64,000 bases of DNA from an uncultured Micrococcales bacterium (GTDB lineage: Bacteria; Actinomycetota; Actinomycetes; Actinomycetales; Microbacteriaceae). Numbering within the stretch: the first letter of the stretch is position 1; the number at the start of each line of letters is the position of its first letter. This document shows, in pieces, positions 1-11,682 of the stretch. The notes below the pieces were generated by a model. The model was given only the letters and a program-made list of their open reading frames with translations. It was not told the origin of the DNA and did not search any database. The stretch covers positions 1 to 64,000 of the forward strand of contig CAILDA010000022.1 of assembly GCA_903832875.1 (NCBI GenBank), written 5' to 3'. A program made the translations under genes and the position numbers.

Positions 1-1
1 A

Positions 2-295
2 AAACTCGAATCAGAAGGAATCAAGACACGCGTTGTCTCTGCTCCTTGTGTCGAATGGTTTGATGAGCAGAGCGAAAGCTATCGCGAATCTGTCTTACCT
101 AAGAATGTTGTAGCAAGAGTTTCAGTTGAAGCTGGTCTATCGCTCGGCTGGAGCAAGTATGTCGGTGGTTTTGGCGAGAGTGTCTCAATCGAACACTTCG
201 GAGCATCAGCTGATTACAAGACTCTATTTAGAGAATTCGGTATGACCACTGAAGCAGTTGTTGCTGCAGCTCACAAATCTCTTGAAAACAAGTAA
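2..295 (+). CDS. tkt: Transketolase, C-terminal fragment (5' end outside window)
   Basis: Frame starting at base 2 reads [45 protein letters not shown]...[32 protein letters not shown], typical transketolase C-terminal domain, directly upstream of tal. Confidence 0.93.
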   Translation, partial: KLESEGIKTRVVSAPCVEWFDEQSESYRESVLPKNVVARVSVEAGLSLGWSKYVGGFGESVSIEHFGASADYKTLFREFGMTTEAVVAAAHKSLENK

Positions 296-306
296 AGGAA
301 TAACTA

Positions 307-1413
307 ATGACTAACCCTCTAGCTCAGTTAGCTTCAAACGGAGTAAGCATTTGGCTTGATGATCTTTCAAGAACTCGCATTGAGTCAGGCCAATTAGCAG
401 AACTAATCACCTCAAGAAGTGTTTCGGGGGTAACCACTAACCCGACCATCTTTGCCGGTTCCATCGGTAAGGGTGAAGGCTACGATTCGCAAGTCAGCGC
501 TCTCGCTGTTGCTGGTGCAACTGCAGCAGAGGCAATCTTTGAGATCACTACCAAGGATGTTGCTGATGCCTGCGATATCTTCGCTGGTGTTTATGCTTCA
601 TCGCATGGCTTTGATGGTCGAGTATCAATCGAAGTTGAACCAGGTTTAGCCAACGACACTGCAGGCACTGTTACTCAGGCCAAGGAACTCTTTGCAAAAG
701 TAAATCGTGAAAACGTGATGATCAAGATTCCAGCTACCAAGGCTGGTCTGGCTGCTATCACTGAGGTTATTGCTAGCGGTATCAGCGTCAACGTCACCCT
801 AATCTTTTCCCTAGATCGCTACCGCGAAGTAATCGCTGCTTACAAGGCAGGTATTGCGCTAGCTAAGGCTTCAGGTCAGGACCTTTCCAAGATTCATTCA
901 GTTGCATCTTTCTTCGTCTCACGTGTTGACACTGAGATTGACAAGAGATTAGTTGCTGTTGGCACAGCAGATGCCATTTCAATGAAGAGCAAGGCTGCTC
1001 TGGCTAATGCCAGATTGGCATACGAAGTCTTTGAACAGGAATTCGATAAAGCAGACTGGGCAGAACTTGCTGGTGCCGGAGCAAATAAGCAACGTCCGTT
1101 GATGGCATCAACCGGAGTCAAAGACCCAGCACTTAGCGACACCTTGTATGTAACAGAGTTGGTTGCACCAGATCTTGTAAACACCATGCCTGAAAAAACC
1201 ATGGAAGCAGTTTTCGATCACGGAGTTGTTCCAGAAAACAGCATCACTGAGAAGTATGCAGAAGCAAAGCTCGTCTTACACACCATTGGCGCAATGGGTA
1301 TCTCTTACGATGAGGTAACTGCTTTACTTGAAGCTGAAGGTGTTGAGAAGTTCATCGTCTCTTGGAACGAATTGGTTGCCTCAGTTGAAGCAGCACTTCA
1401 GGCGGCCAAGTGA
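307..1413 (+). CDS. tal: Transaldolase
   Basis: [34 protein letters not shown]...[14 protein letters not shown], actinobacterial transaldolase; follows tkt. Confidence 0.96.
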   Translation: MTNPLAQLASNGVSIWLDDLSRTRIESGQLAELITSRSVSGVTTNPTIFAGSIGKGEGYDSQVSALAVAGATAAEAIFEITTKDVADACDIFAGVYASSHGFDGRVSIEVEPGLANDTAGTVTQAKELFAKVNRENVMIKIPATKAGLAAITEVIASGISVNVTLIFSLDRYREVIAAYKAGIALAKASGQDLSKIHSVASFFVSRVDTEIDKRLVAVGTADAISMKSKAALANARLAYEVFEQEFDKADWAELAGAGANKQRPLMASTGVKDPALSDTLYVTELVAPDLVNTMPEKTMEAVFDHGVVPENSITEKYAEAKLVLHTIGAMGISYDEVTALLEAEGVEKFIVSWNELVASVEAALQAAK

Positions 1414-3011
1414 TGACTATCAGTGTTAGAGCTTCTGGTACTGCATTAGCTGCAGTTCAAGAATCTATTGCTTCACTAGTTGCGGATAAGGTTGCCAGTC
1501 GCATTGCTGCCAAGGATTTCACCCTCTGGGGTAAGGAAGCAGATTCTGAATCTGCTATTCGTTTAGGTTGGGTAACTTCTGCAACTGATTCGATAGAACT
1601 AGTCGATGGAATTCTTGCTCTTCGTGATGAGTTCCGCTCTAAAGGTATTACTCGCTTCGTGCTTTGTGGCATGGGCGGATCATCTCTAGCGCCAGAAGTC
1701 ATTACGAATAAATACAATGTTGCACTTGTTGTTCTGGATTCAACAAACCCAGATCAGGTGCGTGAAGTTGTTGCTGAATCAATCGAAACAACTGCAATAA
1801 TCGTCTCTTCTAAATCTGGTTCAACAGTTGAAACCGATTCACAGAAGCGCATCTTTGAGCAAGCATTTACTGCTGCTGGGATTGATAAGACCGAACGAAT
1901 TGTTATCGTGACAGACCCTGGTTCCCCTATGGAAGCTGCAGCTAAGGCAGATGGTTACAGAATCTTCAATGCTGACCCAACTGTTGGTGGACGGTATTCC
2001 GCTCTTACTGCTTTTGGTTTAGTTCCTTCAGGCCTTGCTGGCGTTGACATCAAAGGTTTATTAGAAGAGGCAAATAAGGCAGCTTCGCTATTAGCCACTG
2101 ATGTCGAATCAAATCCTGGCTTAGTTTTAGGCGCTGCTATGGCACGCACAGCTAATGGTTCTTCCTACAAAGACAAACTTGCCTTGATTGCTGAGAACCT
2201 CTCCCTGCCAGGCTTTGGTGATTGGGCAGAGCAACTAATTGCTGAATCAACTGGTAAGCACAGCAAAGGTGTTCTACCTGTCGTGTTAGATGAAAATAGT
2301 TTCGAAGCACTAACGACTCAACCTGATGTTCTGTTGGTTGAGATAGCCGCAACAAACGCGCATGAAACTTCTAGCGGACTAAGCGTTAGCGCTCCCCTTG
2401 GTGCACAGTTCATGCTGTGGGAATATGCAACTGTTGTTGCAAGTCGTCTGCTTGGAATAAACCCGTTCGATCAGCCTGATGTTGAATCTGCCAAGATTGC
2501 AGCGCGACGAATGTTAGAAGAACGAGCCGCTGTTGTGCCAGCGCTTTTTATTGACGGCAGTATCGAAGTACGTGCACAGGAACTCGATCTTGCCGGTAGC
2601 TCAGATATCGCGACAGCAATCAAGAAACTCTTTGCGGAACTCGCAACGGATGGCTATGTCGCGATTCAGGCTTACATGAATAGAAATGCAGGCTTTGACG
2701 TTCATCAGTTGCGTGAGCTAGCAGCAAAGAGTACCAATCGTCCAACAACATTTGGCTGGGCTCCTAGATTCCTGCACTCAACTGGTCAGTATCACAAGGG
2801 TGGTCCACGCCAAGGTGTATTCCTTCAGTTAGTTTCCAAAGACCAAGAAGATCTTGCTGTGCCAGGCAGAGATTTCACATTTGGTGAACTGATTGCCTCT
2901 CAAGCAGCTGGAGACGCTAAAGTACTCGCTGACCTTGGTCGCCCAGTTTTGACACTGACTTTGAATAATCCTCAAGAGGACTTCGCAACAATTCTGAAGG
3001 CTATTGGCTAA
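1410..3011 (+). CDS. pgi: Glucose-6-phosphate isomerase (start GTG 1410 or ATG 1413)
   Basis: Sugar isomerase domains ([25 protein letters not shown]); between tal and zwf. Confidence 0.92.
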   Translation: MMTISVRASGTALAAVQESIASLVADKVASRIAAKDFTLWGKEADSESAIRLGWVTSATDSIELVDGILALRDEFRSKGITRFVLCGMGGSSLAPEVITNKYNVALVVLDSTNPDQVREVVAESIETTAIIVSSKSGSTVETDSQKRIFEQAFTAAGIDKTERIVIVTDPGSPMEAAAKADGYRIFNADPTVGGRYSALTAFGLVPSGLAGVDIKGLLEEANKAASLLATDVESNPGLVLGAAMARTANGSSYKDKLALIAENLSLPGFGDWAEQLIAESTGKHSKGVLPVVLDENSFEALTTQPDVLLVEIAATNAHETSSGLSVSAPLGAQFMLWEYATVVASRLLGINPFDQPDVESAKIAARRMLEERAAVVPALFIDGSIEVRAQELDLAGSSDIATAIKKLFAELATDGYVAIQAYMNRNAGFDVHQLRELAAKSTNRPTTFGWAPRFLHSTGQYHKGGPRQGVFLQLVSKDQEDLAVPGRDFTFGELIASQAAGDAKVLADLGRPVLTLTLNNPQEDFATILKAIG

Positions 3012-3026
3012 GGAGCTATACAAATA

Positions 3027-4568
3027 ATGACTGGTGTGAAACTAGGCCCTGGTAAGAACCCACTTAGGGATCCAGAAGACCGCAGACTAAATAGGATTGC
3101 GGGTCCTTCAGGGCTTGTCATTTTTGGTGTCACGGGAGATCTCAGTCGCAAGAAGCTAATGCCAGCTGTCTATGACCTCGCCAACCGGGGACTTTTACCT
3201 CCTGGTTTCTCTTTGGTTGGATTTGCCAGAAGAGATTGGGTAGATCAGGACTTCGGACAAGTAGTTTATGAATCGGTCAAGAAATATGCGAGAACTCCTT
3301 GGAGCGAAGAAGTTTGGGCTCAGCTATCACAGGGAATTCGATTTGTTTCTGGAGAATTCGGGGATGATGCAGCTTTTGACAAACTCAGAGAGACCATTGA
3401 GCAGTTGGATAAGGAACGTGGCACCAATGGTAACCACGCTTTCTATCTGAGCATTCCACCGAAGGCTTTTCCTTTGGTAACGCAGCAACTCTCCCGCTCT
3501 GGCCTAGCAGATCCAAGACCAGATCAGTTCAGAAGAGTAGTGATTGAAAAACCTTTCGGTCATGATCTCAAATCAGCGCGTGAACTAAACGAAGTTGTCG
3601 AATCGGTATTCCCAGCAGACTCAATTTTTAGAATCGATCACTACCTAGGTAAAGAAACTGTTCAGAACATATTGGCACTGCGCTTTGCTAACCAATTGTA
3701 TGAACCGCTTTGGAACAACAACTACATCGACCATGTTCAGATCACCATGGCTGAAGATATTGGTGTTGGCGGTCGAGCTGGTTACTACGACGGTATCGGT
3801 GCGGCTAGAGACGTAATCCAGAATCACTTGCTGCAACTACTTGCTCTTACCGCTATGGAAGAACCTATTTCCTTTGATGCTTCTGATCTTCGTGCTGAAA
3901 AAGAGAAAGTTCTTTCTGCAGTTCGCATTCCTGAGGACCTTGCAAAGCACACAGCTCGCGGTCAATACACCGGTGGTTGGCAGGGTGGGGAGAAAGTTAC
4001 CGGCTTTCTTGAGGAAGAAGGAATGAACCCTAAGTCTGTTACTGAGACTTTCGCAGCTATGCGACTTGATATCAACACTCGTCGTTGGGCTGGAGTGCCG
4101 TTCTATCTAAGAGCCGGTAAACGTCTTGGTCGTCGTGTTACCGAGATTGCCGTAGTTTTCAAGCGAGCACCTCAGCAAATCTTTGGAGCGAGCCAAACCT
4201 CAGCTCTCGGTCAGAACGCATTGGTGATTAGAGTGCAGCCTGATGAAGGTGTCACCATCAGATTTGGTTCTAAGGTTCCAGGTGTTGGTATGCAGGTTCG
4301 CGATGTGACCATGGACTTCGGTTATGGTCACGCGTTTACTGAGGCAAGCCCTGAAGCATATGAACGGCTAATCTTGGATGTTCTTCTCGGTGATCCACCG
4401 CTGTTTCCTCGTCACGAAGAAGTTGAACTTTCTTGGAAGATTCTTGACCCTATCGAAGAGTTCTGGGCTAGTAAGGGAAAACCTGAACCTTATCGTCCTG
4501 GTACTTGGGGTCCATCCTCAGCAGACAAGATGATGTCCATTGATGGCAGAGCTTGGAGACGTCCATGA
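3027..4568 (+). CDS. zwf: Glucose-6-phosphate 1-dehydrogenase
   Basis: VIFGVTGDLSRKKLMPAVYDLANRGLLP; RIDHYLGKETVQNILALRFAN active-site region. Confidence 0.97.
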   Translation: MTGVKLGPGKNPLRDPEDRRLNRIAGPSGLVIFGVTGDLSRKKLMPAVYDLANRGLLPPGFSLVGFARRDWVDQDFGQVVYESVKKYARTPWSEEVWAQLSQGIRFVSGEFGDDAAFDKLRETIEQLDKERGTNGNHAFYLSIPPKAFPLVTQQLSRSGLADPRPDQFRRVVIEKPFGHDLKSARELNEVVESVFPADSIFRIDHYLGKETVQNILALRFANQLYEPLWNNNYIDHVQITMAEDIGVGGRAGYYDGIGAARDVIQNHLLQLLALTAMEEPISFDASDLRAEKEKVLSAVRIPEDLAKHTARGQYTGGWQGGEKVTGFLEEEGMNPKSVTETFAAMRLDINTRRWAGVPFYLRAGKRLGRRVTEIAVVFKRAPQQIFGASQTSALGQNALVIRVQPDEGVTIRFGSKVPGVGMQVRDVTMDFGYGHAFTEASPEAYERLILDVLLGDPPLFPRHEEVELSWKILDPIEEFWASKGKPEPYRPGTWGPSSADKMMSIDGRAWRRP

Positions 4569-5527
4569 TTAAGAATCTTCCTAACACCACCACTTCCAAG
4601 ATTTCTAAGGAACTTGTTCAGATTCGTGAAGAAGGTGGAGCGGTAGCACTCGGTCGAGTCCTAACTCTCATCATCCAAACAAACTTCTCAGGCCTGGAAG
4701 ATGCGATTCTTGCAGCTAACGAAGCATCAAGGGCTCACCCTTGTCGCATCATCGTTCTAGCTGATGAAGATAAGAAGACTAAATCAGAGCCAAGACTTGA
4801 TGCCGAGATCCGTGTTGGTGGCGATGCTGGTGCTTCTGAGGTAATCGTCTTGCGTGCTTACGGTGAAGCTTCAAGCGACCCAGAGAGCCTGGTAACTGGC
4901 CTATTACTTCCAGATGCTCCTGTTGTTGCTTGGTGGCCAGGTGAAGCACCTGAGAAGCCATCTACTTCAGCACTTGGCAGAATTGCACAGCGCAGAATCA
5001 CAGACGCTGCTGCACAAAAAGATCCACACGCTTGGCTTTCAACACTTGCGAAAAATTACGCGCCAGGAGACAGCGACTTTGCTTGGACCAGATTAACTCT
5101 CTGGCGTGCACAGCTAGCCGCCGTTCTGGACCAACCTCCTTATGACACAGTGACCAAAGTTATCGTTACCGGTGCTGTTGACTCCCCTAGTACTGATCTA
5201 CTGGCAGCTTGGCTAGAACTCAAACTGAAGGTCGATGTTGAACTTGTTCGAACTAGTCGAGGTCAAGTAGTTGCCGGCATCAAAGGCGTAACCCTTGTTC
5301 GTTCTTCTGGCAATGTTGAAATCGTAAGAAACATTCCAGATGTTGCAACTCTCATTCAGCCATCACAGCCCACAAGAGATATCAGCTTGCCAAGAAGATC
5401 TCCACGCGACTGCCTGATTGAAGACCTTCGTCGCCTAGATAGCGATGATGCTTTCGGGAAACTTATCACCAAGGGCTTTGGCACCAAGCGCAAATCCCCG
5501 GTCGTTTCAGCTAAGGGTAAGAAATAG
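4565..5527 (+). CDS. opcA: Glucose-6-phosphate dehydrogenase assembly protein OpcA
   Basis: MIKNLPNTTTSKISKELVQIREEGGAVALGRVLTLII; ATGA overlap with zwf; VVAWWPGEAP motif. The ORF track start 4553 is probably too far upstream. Confidence 0.93.
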   Translation: MIKNLPNTTTSKISKELVQIREEGGAVALGRVLTLIIQTNFSGLEDAILAANEASRAHPCRIIVLADEDKKTKSEPRLDAEIRVGGDAGASEVIVLRAYGEASSDPESLVTGLLLPDAPVVAWWPGEAPEKPSTSALGRIAQRRITDAAAQKDPHAWLSTLAKNYAPGDSDFAWTRLTLWRAQLAAVLDQPPYDTVTKVIVTGAVDSPSTDLLAAWLELKLKVDVELVRTSRGQVVAGIKGVTLVRSSGNVEIVRNIPDVATLIQPSQPTRDISLPRRSPRDCLIEDLRRLDSDDAFGKLITKGFGTKRKSPVVSAKGKK

Positions 5528-6258
5528 TGCAGTCTGTCGAAATCCGCAGAGCAGTAAACGCAGCTGACGTTGCGCAGCAAGCTGCTGTTGAAATCATTAC
5601 TTCACTGAAAGAGTTACTCTCCAAGCAGGAAACTGTTCACCTTGCTCTAACTGGAGGAACAGTTGGCATCAAAACTCTAGAAGCGCTAGCGCAGGAAACT
5701 GAGTTTGCTGAATTAGATCTAAACCGAATCCACATCTGGTGGGGCGACGAGAGGTATGTTCCAGAGAATTCTGCAGATCGCAACGCGGTGCAGGCTAATG
5801 TAGGTTTTCTCTCAAAAGTTGAAATCCCTGCAGTTAATATCCACGTGTTCCCTGCAACTGATTCCGGATTGAATGTGGCTGAGGCTGCCATAGTTTTTCA
5901 GCAAGAACTAACTGATGTTTTTGGTGTTGAAGAACCGAAGATGGACTTAATGATTTTAGGTATGGGTCCAGATGGACATATCGCGTCTCTGTTTCCAGGT
6001 GTTGACTATGGGAGCACCGATGTGGTGAGTATTAGTTCATCCCCTAAGCCGCCAAGCGAACGTCTAAGTTTTAGTTACGAATTGATTAATCGATCAAACA
6101 AGATTGTTTTCGTGATTTCAGGTATCGATAAGGCTTCGGCCATTGAGAAAATTCACACTGAAACAGATTGCGATCTGCCAGCTGCCAAAGTAAGCGCAAC
6201 CGGGGAAACCATTTGGTTTATCGATGAAGCAGCTGGTGCAGCTTTCTGGAGCTGCTAA
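5527..6258 (+). CDS. pgl: 6-phosphogluconolactonase
   Basis: LALTGGTVGIKTLEAL..., IHIWWGDERYVPENSADRN, LMILGMGPDGHIASLFPG; after opcA; GTG start overlaps opcA stop. Confidence 0.94.
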   Translation: MQSVEIRRAVNAADVAQQAAVEIITSLKELLSKQETVHLALTGGTVGIKTLEALAQETEFAELDLNRIHIWWGDERYVPENSADRNAVQANVGFLSKVEIPAVNIHVFPATDSGLNVAEAAIVFQQELTDVFGVEEPKMDLMILGMGPDGHIASLFPGVDYGSTDVVSISSSPKPPSERLSFSYELINRSNKIVFVISGIDKASAIEKIHTETDCDLPAAKVSATGETIWFIDEAAGAAFWSC

Positions 6259-6663
6259 TCACTTCTTAGCTCTTGCTGCTTTCTTTGCTTCCGCTTTAGC
6301 TTCGGCTAGTAAACGTTCTCTTCTTTCGCGAACTGTTGCAACCGCTTCTTCAAGAAGAGCTTTAGCTTCTGCCTCTGTTCTGCGTTCCTTCACATAAGCC
6401 AGGTGAGTCTTGTATGGCTCATGCTTAGCAATCTGAGGTGGGTTGTCTTTATCTTGTCCTGCTGGAAGACCACAGTGTGGACAGTCGAGTTCAACTGGGA
6501 TTTCTTCGAAAACGACGCTGGAAGCAAAAGCCGCACTGAAGTTGTGGTTGTTGAAGCAGTAGTAAGTCAGAGTTACTCGCTCTGCTTGGAATCCGTTGTC
6601 CTGCTCGCCCATTGGGCCAGCTCCGACTCTGGAACCTCTGATAGCTGCGCTGTTACCACTCAT
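6259..6663 (-). CDS. rbpA: RNA polymerase-binding protein RbpA
   Basis: MSGNSAAIRGSRVGAGPMGEQDNGFQAERVTLTYYCFNNHNFSAAFA...IPVELDCPHCGLPAGQD; actinobacterial RbpA core. Confidence 0.93.
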   Translation of the reverse strand: MSGNSAAIRGSRVGAGPMGEQDNGFQAERVTLTYYCFNNHNFSAAFASSVVFEEIPVELDCPHCGLPAGQDKDNPPQIAKHEPYKTHLAYVKERRTEAEAKALLEEAVATVRERRERLLAEAKAEAKKAARAKK

Positions 6664-6666
6664 GTT

Positions 6667-6915
6667 TTAGCCCCAAGAATAAGTTGAAGCCAGACCCAGG
6701 ATAACGATTGTTACCACCCAGACCAGCCCGAGGATTACTGTGATTCTGTTTAGGTTACGCTCAGCAACTCCAGATGAACCCATGGTGTTGTTGATTCCAC
6801 CACCGAACATGTCGCTGAGTCCTCCACCGCGGCCCTTGTGAAGAAGGATCAAAAGAGTTAGCAGAAGGCTGGTAACGCCAAGAAGGATTCTCAGGGCAAT
6901 CAAAATACCGGTCAT
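6667..6915 (-). CDS. secG: Preprotein translocase subunit SecG
   Basis: LLTLLILLHKGRGGGLSDMFGGGINNTMGSSGVAERNLNRIT; two TM segments; next to tpiA. Confidence 0.95.
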   Translation of the reverse strand: MTGILIALRILLGVTSLLLTLLILLHKGRGGGLSDMFGGGINNTMGSSGVAERNLNRITVILGLVWVVTIVILGLASTYSWG

Positions 6916-6964
6916 TTAGGTTTACTTTCGTTCGTCTTGAAGCTAAAAAGCCTCACTAATGAAA

Positions 6965-7753
6965 TTATAAGGTCAGGTGCTTGAGGAAACGCGAAATGTC
7001 AGAGAACTCGTCAACATCTAAACTGGCTCCGCCAACTAGAACTCCATCAACCTCAGGGCTACGTAGGAAGCCTGCAACGTTGGCCGCTTTGACTGATCCG
7101 CCATACAAAATCCTTGTACTTTGGGCGATTTCAGGGCCTAATTTGCCTTCAATTGCCTCACGAATCTTGCCAGCAACACTTGCTGCCGTCTCAGGTGTTG
7201 CCACCTGGCCGGTGCCAATAGCCCAGACTGGCTCGTAGGCAACAATGAACTCGCCTACCTTGCTGTGACCTTCAAGAGCAGCCAAAATCTGCCTTACTGG
7301 GACTGCGCTCTGACCTTCGGCTTCTAGCTCTTCGAGAGTCTCTCCGACACAAATCACTGGGATTAGGTTGTATTTGAAGGCTGCGGCGACCTTAGCCTGA
7401 ACGATTTGGTCATCCTCTGCGTGATAGCTTCTGCGCTCGCTATGGCCAATAAGGACGTACTTCACATCAAGTTTCTTTAGGAAAGCTCCCGAGATATCGC
7501 CTGTGTAAGCACCAACGTCATGCTTGCTGAGATCCTGAGCACCTAATGAAAGCTGAAACTTGTCGGCATTCATCAAAGTTTGCACGCTGCGTAGGTCAGT
7601 GAAAGGTGGAAAAACAGCAACTTCAGTCTTTGAATAATCGTGGTTAGCATCAGCCAAAGTCCAAGATAGCTTTTGCACAAACGCAATAGCTTGCTGGTGA
7701 TCTAAGTTCATTTTCCAGTTACCTGCGATAAATGGGACTCTATCTTGGCTCAC
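6965..7753 (-). CDS. tpiA: Triosephosphate isomerase
   Basis: FIAGNWKMNLD..., YVLIGHSERRSYH, IVAYEPVWAIGTG. Confidence 0.97.
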   Translation of the reverse strand: MSQDRVPFIAGNWKMNLDHQQAIAFVQKLSWTLADANHDYSKTEVAVFPPFTDLRSVQTLMNADKFQLSLGAQDLSKHDVGAYTGDISGAFLKKLDVKYVLIGHSERRSYHAEDDQIVQAKVAAAFKYNLIPVICVGETLEELEAEGQSAVPVRQILAALEGHSKVGEFIVAYEPVWAIGTGQVATPETAASVAGKIREAIEGKLGPEIAQSTRILYGGSVKAANVAGFLRSPEVDGVLVGGASLDVDEFSDISRFLKHLTL

Positions 7754-8955
7754 TTTAGGACCTCTAATCCAGGCATCTCTTTGCCTTCTAAATATTCTAG
7801 ACTGGCCCCGCCACCGGTTGAGATGTGTGAGAACTGGTCATCGGTAAAGCCAAGGATGCGAACAGCAGCAGCTGAATCTCCGCCTCCGACAACTGAAAGT
7901 CCATCGACTTCAGATAGTGCTAAAGCAACTTGCTTGGTGCCGTTGGCAAATGCATCTATTTCAAAAACACCCATCGGACCATTCCAAAACACTGTCTTAG
8001 CCTTGCGGATAACTTCAGCAAAGTGCAACGCGCTAACTGGCCCAATGTCCAGTCCCAAACCGCTAGCTCCGAAAGGTGTTCCTTCGATAAGGTCAGAACC
8101 AGTAACTTTAACATCTGCGTCTGCACCAAACTTACTGGCAACAACAATATCTGTTGGCAAAACCACTTCGACACCAAGTTCTTCAGCGCGCTTTAGATAA
8201 CCCTTTACTCGATCAATCTGGTCTACTTCAAGTAAAGACGCTCCAACTTTGTAACCAAGAGCTGCTAGGAATGTGAAAACCATTCCACCGCCGACCAGAA
8301 GTTGATTTACGTGTGGGAGTAGGTGGTCGATAACGCCAAGCTTGTCCGAAACTTTAGAACCACCAAGGACGACAACGTAAGGACGCTCTGGATTCTTGGT
8401 TAGGCGCTTTAGTACCTTTAGCTCAGCTTCGATAAGTAATCCTGCTGCGCTTGGCAACAATCCCGCTAACTCATAAACAGAAGCTTGCTTGCGATGAACA
8501 ACACCAAAACCATCGCTAACAAATAAATCTCCAAAGCCAGCCAGTTCACTGGCAAAAGCTAAACGTTCGCTTGCTTCCTTGGAAGTCTCACCTTTATTGA
8601 AACGAAGATTCTCAAGAACTAAAACTTCAGAATCTGAAAGGTTTGCAACAGCAGCTTTAGCCAAAGGCCCAACTGTATCTCCTGCAAATGCAACTGCGGT
8701 TCCCAGTACTTCTCCGAGTCTGGCTGCAACTGGCTCAAGTGAATACTTAGCAACTGCTTCCCCATCAGGTCTTCCGAGGTGGCTGATGACGATTACTTTT
8801 GCACCTTCTGCAAGCAAATACTTCAGTGTTGGAAGTGATGCTATGACTCTGCCATCGTCTGTGATTCGTGAACCATCAAGAGGCACGTTGAGATCACAAC
8901 GAACAATAACGGTCTTTGATTTTAGATTTGGCAGATCAGCTAGGTTGCGCATCAA
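7750..8955 (-). CDS. pgk: Phosphoglycerate kinase
   Basis: KTVIVRCDLNVPLDGSRITDDGRVIASLPTLKYL; VVGGGDSAAAV; overlaps tpiA by 4 nt. Confidence 0.97.
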   Translation of the reverse strand: MMRNLADLPNLKSKTVIVRCDLNVPLDGSRITDDGRVIASLPTLKYLLAEGAKVIVISHLGRPDGEAVAKYSLEPVAARLGEVLGTAVAFAGDTVGPLAKAAVANLSDSEVLVLENLRFNKGETSKEASERLAFASELAGFGDLFVSDGFGVVHRKQASVYELAGLLPSAAGLLIEAELKVLKRLTKNPERPYVVVLGGSKVSDKLGVIDHLLPHVNQLLVGGGMVFTFLAALGYKVGASLLEVDQIDRVKGYLKRAEELGVEVVLPTDIVVASKFGADADVKVTGSDLIEGTPFGASGLGLDIGPVSALHFAEVIRKAKTVFWNGPMGVFEIDAFANGTKQVALALSEVDGLSVVGGGDSAAAVRILGFTDDQFSHISTGGGASLEYLEGKEMPGLEVLK

Positions 8956-8960
8956 ATTAT

Positions 8961-10037
<1,077 letters not shown>

Positions 10038-10062
10038 TCAACGTCGGGTGGAAAACCTACTT

Positions 10063-10686
10063 TTAGGGTAGCAGAAGACCAGCTGTGTTTTGGCTAGCTG
10101 CTGCGAATCTTGCCTGAACGTCAGCCCAATTCACGATGTTCCAGAATGCCTTTACATATTCTGGCTTAACGTTCTGGTAGTCCAGGTAGAAAGCGTGTTC
10201 CCACATGTCTAACATCAGCAGTGGAATAGATCCAACAGCAAGGTTTCCTTGGTGGTCATAAAGCTGCTCAATAATCAGTTTTTGACCCAAAATGTCCCAA
10301 ACCAAGATTGACCAACCTGAACCCTGAATCCCAAGCGCTGAGGCTGTGAAATGGGCTCTGAAAGCGTCAAATGAGCCAAAGAACTCATCGATGGCAGCAG
10401 CTAGTTCACCGGTTGGCTTGTCGCCACCTTCTGGAGACATGTTTTTCCAGAACACCGCGTGGTTGATATGACCGGCAAGGTTGAATGCAAGATCCTTCTG
10501 GAACTTGTTCACCATGGTCAGATCGTTCTTCTCACGAGCTTCAGCTAGAGCATCCAGAGCAGTGTTAGCTCCGTTAACGTAAGCCAAGTGGTGCTTGTCA
10601 TGGTGCAATTCCATGATGCGCCCGGAAATGTTCGGCTCCAGTGCTCCGTAGTCGTAACTAAGGTCTGGCAATACGTATTTACTCAT
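10063..10686 (-). CDS. sodA: Superoxide dismutase (Fe/Mn family)
   Basis: [67 protein letters not shown]. Confidence 0.96.
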   Translation of the reverse strand: MSKYVLPDLSYDYGALEPNISGRIMELHHDKHHLAYVNGANTALDALAEAREKNDLTMVNKFQKDLAFNLAGHINHAVFWKNMSPEGGDKPTGELAAAIDEFFGSFDAFRAHFTASALGIQGSGWSILVWDILGQKLIIEQLYDHQGNLAVGSIPLLMLDMWEHAFYLDYQNVKPEYVKAFWNIVNWADVQARFAAASQNTAGLLLP

Positions 10687-10704
10687 TTTGTGCTCCTATT
10701 TTCT

Positions 10705-11679
10705 TTACTCGTCGGAATCTGGAAGTTCAATTTCAGTTCCAGCAATTCCGCGCTCTGCTGCTACTTTATCCGCCAAAGCCAGCAATCTTCGGATGCGCCC
10801 AGCAATAGCGTCTTTGGTTAGCGGTGGAACTGCTAGTCGACCTAAATCATCAAGACTGGCGTCTCTGTTGTTAAGACGTAACTCCCCTGCAATCCTTAGG
10901 TGATCAGGAATATCATCACCAAGAATCTCCATTGCTCGTTTGACCCTAAGACCAGCGGCAACAGCTGCCTGAGCTGAACGCATCAAGTTCGCATTATCAA
11001 AGTTGGCGAGTCTGTTCTGCTTACCTCGAACTTCGCGTCGGACTCGGAGCTCTTCATATTTCAAAACAACCCCGTGAGCACCAACATGCTTCAGAATTTC
11101 AACAATTGCATCACCCTCGCGAACAACCACGCGATAGACACCACGTGCTTCACGCACCTTGGCAATAACATCAAGCCTGCGAGCAATACCAACTAGAGCC
11201 ATAGCTGCTTCATTTCCAGGAGCGGTGATCTCAAGAGTTGCTGACCTACCAGGATCGGTAAGCGAGCCATGCGCCAGGATTGCTCCACGCCAAACTGCTT
11301 CTGCATCTGCTCTGCTTCCAGAAACCAAAGCTGCTGGCAGTCCTCGCACTGGCCTGTTCTTAGTGTCAATAAGGCCGGTTTGTCTTGCAAGTATCTCGGC
11401 GTTTTCTGTAACACGGATTTGATACTTGCTTGTTTTGCGAATACCCCCGGCAGCAATCATGGCTAGTTCGCTCTCTGCACCGTAAACATCTACTAAGTCT
11501 TTGCGCACTCTTCTAGCCAACTGGGCAGTATCAACCTCAATCTCCACAACAATCTTTGCTGCAACTAGATGTAAGCCACCACAAAAGCGCAATACTGTTG
11601 CAAGTTCAGCTGCTCGCACAGAACTCTTCGAGACCTCAACTCTTGCCAGTTCATCTTTAAGTTCCGCGGTTAATGCCAT
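10705..11679 (-). CDS. whiA: DNA-binding protein WhiA
   Basis: [40 protein letters not shown]-terminal [26 protein letters not shown] helix-turn-helix. Confidence 0.95.
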   Translation of the reverse strand: MALTAELKDELARVEVSKSSVRAAELATVLRFCGGLHLVAAKIVVEIEVDTAQLARRVRKDLVDVYGAESELAMIAAGGIRKTSKYQIRVTENAEILARQTGLIDTKNRPVRGLPAALVSGSRADAEAVWRGAILAHGSLTDPGRSATLEITAPGNEAAMALVGIARRLDVIAKVREARGVYRVVVREGDAIVEILKHVGAHGVVLKYEELRVRREVRGKQNRLANFDNANLMRSAQAAVAAGLRVKRAMEILGDDIPDHLRIAGELRLNNRDASLDDLGRLAVPPLTKDAIAGRIRRLLALADKVAAERGIAGTEIELPDSDE

Positions 11680-11682
11680 GAA

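Noticed and set aside
894-1202. Short minus-strand ORFs antisense to tal/pgi (894-1202, 1457-1717 and similar)
   Set aside because: Antisense to well-recognised genes, no domain or ribosome-binding site support
7745-8200. Plus-strand ORF of 151 aa antisense to pgk
   Set aside because: Pro/Ser-rich shadow translation; antisense to pgk
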